In this document: positions 61,238-64,000 of the stretch, piece after piece | How the letters are laid out: every line of letters begins with the position of its first letter | Position numbering within the stretch: position 1 is the first letter of the stretch | Made by a program: the position numbers and the translations under genes | Source: Vespula vulgaris | Taxonomy: Eukaryota > Arthropoda > Insecta > Hymenoptera > Vespidae | NCBI RefSeq assembly: GCF_905475345.1 | Contig: NC_066599.1 | Span: 2,058,501 to 2,122,500, forward strand | Length of the DNA stretch: 64,000 nt | Reading direction: 5' to 3' | Notes under the pieces: model-generated | Database searches by the model: none | What the model saw: only the letters and a program-made list of their open reading frames with translations | What the model was told of the DNA's origin: nothing

Positions 61238-61854
61238 TCTTTAAAAAGGCCATATATTATTTCCAAGTCCTTATTTTATAAGAAAATCCATAACCACATT
61301 TTTATGTGGTAAACGCATAATCCGAAGCGAGCATCTATATAATATCGTGGAATGTATAATTATTTCTCCTTGCAATCCTCACGCTCGTACTAAGAAAAGA
61401 AGAAGAAAGAAAGGAGAAGGAAATCGTCTCTCGCGAGTTTCGTCGTACGATCCGATGAATTATGGCTTATCCGGTGAAATTAAAAGATGCGATTTATTCG
61501 ACCCACCACCGGACAGTTATTTGTATTTAGTCGACGTTGAGAGATAGAGAAAGAGAAAGAGAACGAGTAAGAAAAAGAGAAAGAGAGAGATCGAAAGAGA
61601 CAGAAGTACAGAAAGAAACAAAAAAAAATAGAGGGAGAGAGAGAGAGAGAGAGATAGTCTTGCTCGATAAATTTGATATAATGCGACGTCTTCTAAATGC
61701 CCTCGCTTCGTTTAATTAACAGATTCTGTCGCAATGAGATAAGCACGTTGATTTACGTTGCTTCGATCGCTGCTTGCGGCAATGTCGCAAGTAAAATGAG
61801 GAGCCGCTCATTTCGTAACTTTTGGGTGTCACGGTACATATAGGTACACCCGGT

Positions 61855-61922
61855 TCTTCTTTTTCTTTTTCTTTTTCTTTTTCTTTTTCTTTTTCTTCTT
61901 CTTCTTCTTCTTCTTCTTCTTC
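61855..61922. repeat. (TTTTTC)n then (TTC)n
   Basis: Seven TTTTTC hexamers pass into about nine TTC units. Confidence 0.93.
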
Positions 61923-62052
61923 GGCCGAAGATCAATGCATTTAAAATGAACTCATTACGCGTCGGTGGATCGACCTACTAAGGAAAGCTATAACACGTAT
62001 GTAAGTACTTACATACGCTTCTTCCTCCAGATCTGCCGGCAACCTTCGAAAA

Positions 62053-62093
62053 ATTTGCATAATCGCTCGATGTCCTCTCGAGAAAATTTGCAT
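62053..62093. promoter_or_regulatory. Two POU/octamer sites ATTTGCAT 33 bp apart
   Basis: ATTTGCAT at 62053-62060 and 62086-62093, each preceded by AAA. The first extends to ATTTGCATAAT, the reverse complement of the word at 44437. Spacing is about three helical turns. Confidence 0.4.
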
Positions 62094-63033
62094 CGAAGGA
62101 ATTCGTCGCTTTGCGGACGAATCGTTTTACTCTTAAACGAATTTCGACTTTCTTTCGCCTACGGGTTATACACTAAATTCATTATTAATTAAATACATAT
62201 ACATATATATATATATAATATTTCATTATATGTTAAAAGATAAGAATGAGTAGTTCGATATTTATTATGAAATTAAAAAAAATCTTTCATTATAAATTAA
62301 TCCTTACAATAACTTGTAAATTTTCCGAGTATCATCCGAAAAGTATGTAATTTCGAAAACCTATTAAAATTTAACATATTTCTCTTAAAAAAGAAAAAAA
62401 AAAATGAACATACACGTTTCTTATTTTAATTTCTATTCTATTCATCGCGAAAATAGTTTTATTCGAAAGAGAGAAAGAATAAAAAGAAAGAAAAAAAAAA
62501 CAAAAGAAAACAAAAAGAAATTACCTTTCCGTAAACGAAATAGAACGTGGTTAAATGCGTTTAAATTTAAATATTAAAAATTGAAACCGAGATATATCGA
62601 CTGTAAGAGTACCCAAAGTATTTTAAAGATAACATTGAACAGCTCGTGGTATTTTAAATAATTCGCAAAAGCTTGTTTGTTAATCCCCGGATAAGTTCAT
62701 TAACGTAATTACAAGGATCCCGTGTCAAAACATTAGATTCGAGATTAGAGATTCTAGGATCATTATTTATGTTAGATTCGATGAGACCGGTATAAGGAAG
62801 AGAAAGGAAAGACAAAGATAATAGATAGTAAAAACAGAAGGTAAAACCTTCTCGGTGAGTCTGAATCGAGTCAATGGAAGCGGCCCATCAAACGAGAGCA
62901 TCGACTAGCACGATCGAGATACGAACGATTACGCGAGAGCACCTATGTACACCAGTCCTTGATCCAGGAATAGTACTCGACGTGTGCATAGACGGGATTC
63001 ACCGTTGCCCTATCGCTGTCTTTCTCTCACTCG

Positions 63034-63040
63034 AGAAGAA

Positions 63041-63071
<31 letters not shown>

Positions 63072-63125
63072 ACGAAGAAGAAGACGAAGATGAAGAAGAC
63101 GAAGAAGACGAAGAAAAAGAAGAAG
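63034..63125. repeat. (GAA/GAC)n trinucleotide block
   Basis: About 90 bp of AAG units with ACG and ATG variants. It gives a poly-Lys frame on + and poly-Leu on minus. Confidence 0.9.
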
Positions 63126-63214
63126 CAGATTCACGGTGATTCTCTCGACGATCTCGAGCATGATCCACTTTATCGCAGCGATTGCCACCTGGATATGCAA
63201 CGAGCGGTAAACTC

Positions 63215-63215
63215 G

Positions 63216-63249
<34 letters not shown>

Positions 63250-63277
63250 TTACTATTACTATTACTACCACTATTAC
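63215..63277. repeat. (ACT/ATT)n trinucleotide repeat
   Basis: About twenty ACT and ATT units, the same class as the array at 58840-58920. Confidence 0.9.
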
Positions 63278-64000
63278 AACTCGTGATCGCTCGTACGCGA
63301 CAGGTGAATCGAATTATTAGCTCGAAGAGTAGAATAAACGTCAATGCGCTCGTTCTCTCTCTCTTTCTCTTTCTTTTTCTTTCTCTTTCTTTTTCTCTCT
63401 CTTTCTCTTTCTCTATCTCATGTGTCTTATGCGAGTCTCCTTCGTCTACTTCCGTCATCTCTTATACGTGTGCGAGAGTATCTAAGTATCTCTCCGTTCT
63501 AGATTTATAGAAAGAAGAAATAGACTTTTACCGACAAGGTCGATAGGTCGAGGAACGCTATCGATGATCGAGAGAACGAGTTTAAAGCGAGATCTCCTAC
63601 GCGAATTACATGGCACGAGGACTCGCGCGTGCTTACCACGATACCGTAGCCTTCATTAATGACTCATCGAGTCGACTCTTCTGATCGTACTCTCTCTCTT
63701 TCTCTCTCTCTCTCTCTCTTTTTCTCCCTCTTTTTCTATTTATAAGAGTTGAATGCATGAACTACTATTGCAACTAGAGATTCACAGTTTTTCTATAACG
63801 AAACCATACGAATATCTTTCTTATTTCTCTCGTATTAAATTAATAAATATTTAAGGAGAGAAAATATCTTTGATTTTTTTATTTTGTTTTTTAAACGTAT
63901 TTTAAAAAGTATTTTGCTTGTAATAAATAAAAAAAAAAAAAATGCCTCGTTCGGTCGAACGCATAAGACTTCTATCGAGACGAAAGATTCTTATTTCATT

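Larger units (their letters stand above)
36500..64000. other. Gene-free flank, second part
   Basis: No gene is recognised on either strand. Complex blocks standing out from the repeats lie at about 39040-39540, 44300-44500, 46850-46980, 48460-48600, 55490-55700, 56380-56515, 58950-59100, 60730-61060 and 61730-61850. AT-rich, featureless stretches fill 54000-54330, 55020-55420 and 62170-62820. Confidence 0.55.

Overview
The window is eukaryotic and almost certainly insect nuclear DNA. It is AT-rich but full of CpG (runs of cgatcg, ttcgaa, gttcg), extremely dense in short tandem repeats ((AG)n, (TA)n, (GAA)n, (TTCG)n, (TAGG)n, (GATA)n), and its only recognisable protein belongs to the arthropod Knirps family of orphan nuclear receptors. 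CpG richness plus microsatellite density would fit an aculeate hymenopteran (wasp, ant or bee), but that placement is an inference.

Layout. 1-12516: non-coding DNA that must be intron (or intron plus upstream DNA) of the receptor gene, because the coding exon opens at a splice acceptor and the exon for the first zinc finger is not seen upstream. 12517-13848: one large terminal coding exon of 443 codons on the + strand. It holds the second C4 zinc finger, the Knirps-type C-terminal extension, an internally duplicated helical segment, a 30-residue polyglutamine tract, and two CtBP-type P-x-D-L motifs near the C terminus. About 13849-14300: 3' UTR with an AATAAA at 14270-14275. 14300-64000: about 50 kb in which I recognise no gene, RNA gene or transposase.

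The gene-free part is not featureless. It carries several local two- or three-copy duplications with units of about 120-230 bp, several strong inverted repeats (39015-39050, 6305-6350, 11900-11963), clusters of homeodomain-type TAATTA cores (46895-46927, 56462-56497), an 11-bp POU/octamer word present twice (44437 and 62053), paired TCTCGCGAGA-type palindromes (57893-57943), and one possible mariner-type terminal repeat (30009-30039). A long gene-poor flank is what one expects around a developmental transcription factor with distant enhancers, but no enhancer function can be read from sequence alone.

I did not find a convincing undescribed system. The most checkable new points are the internal duplication and the double P-x-D-L arrangement in the receptor, the mutually exclusive hairpins just upstream of its exon, and the shared POU word and TAATTA clusters in the downstream desert.
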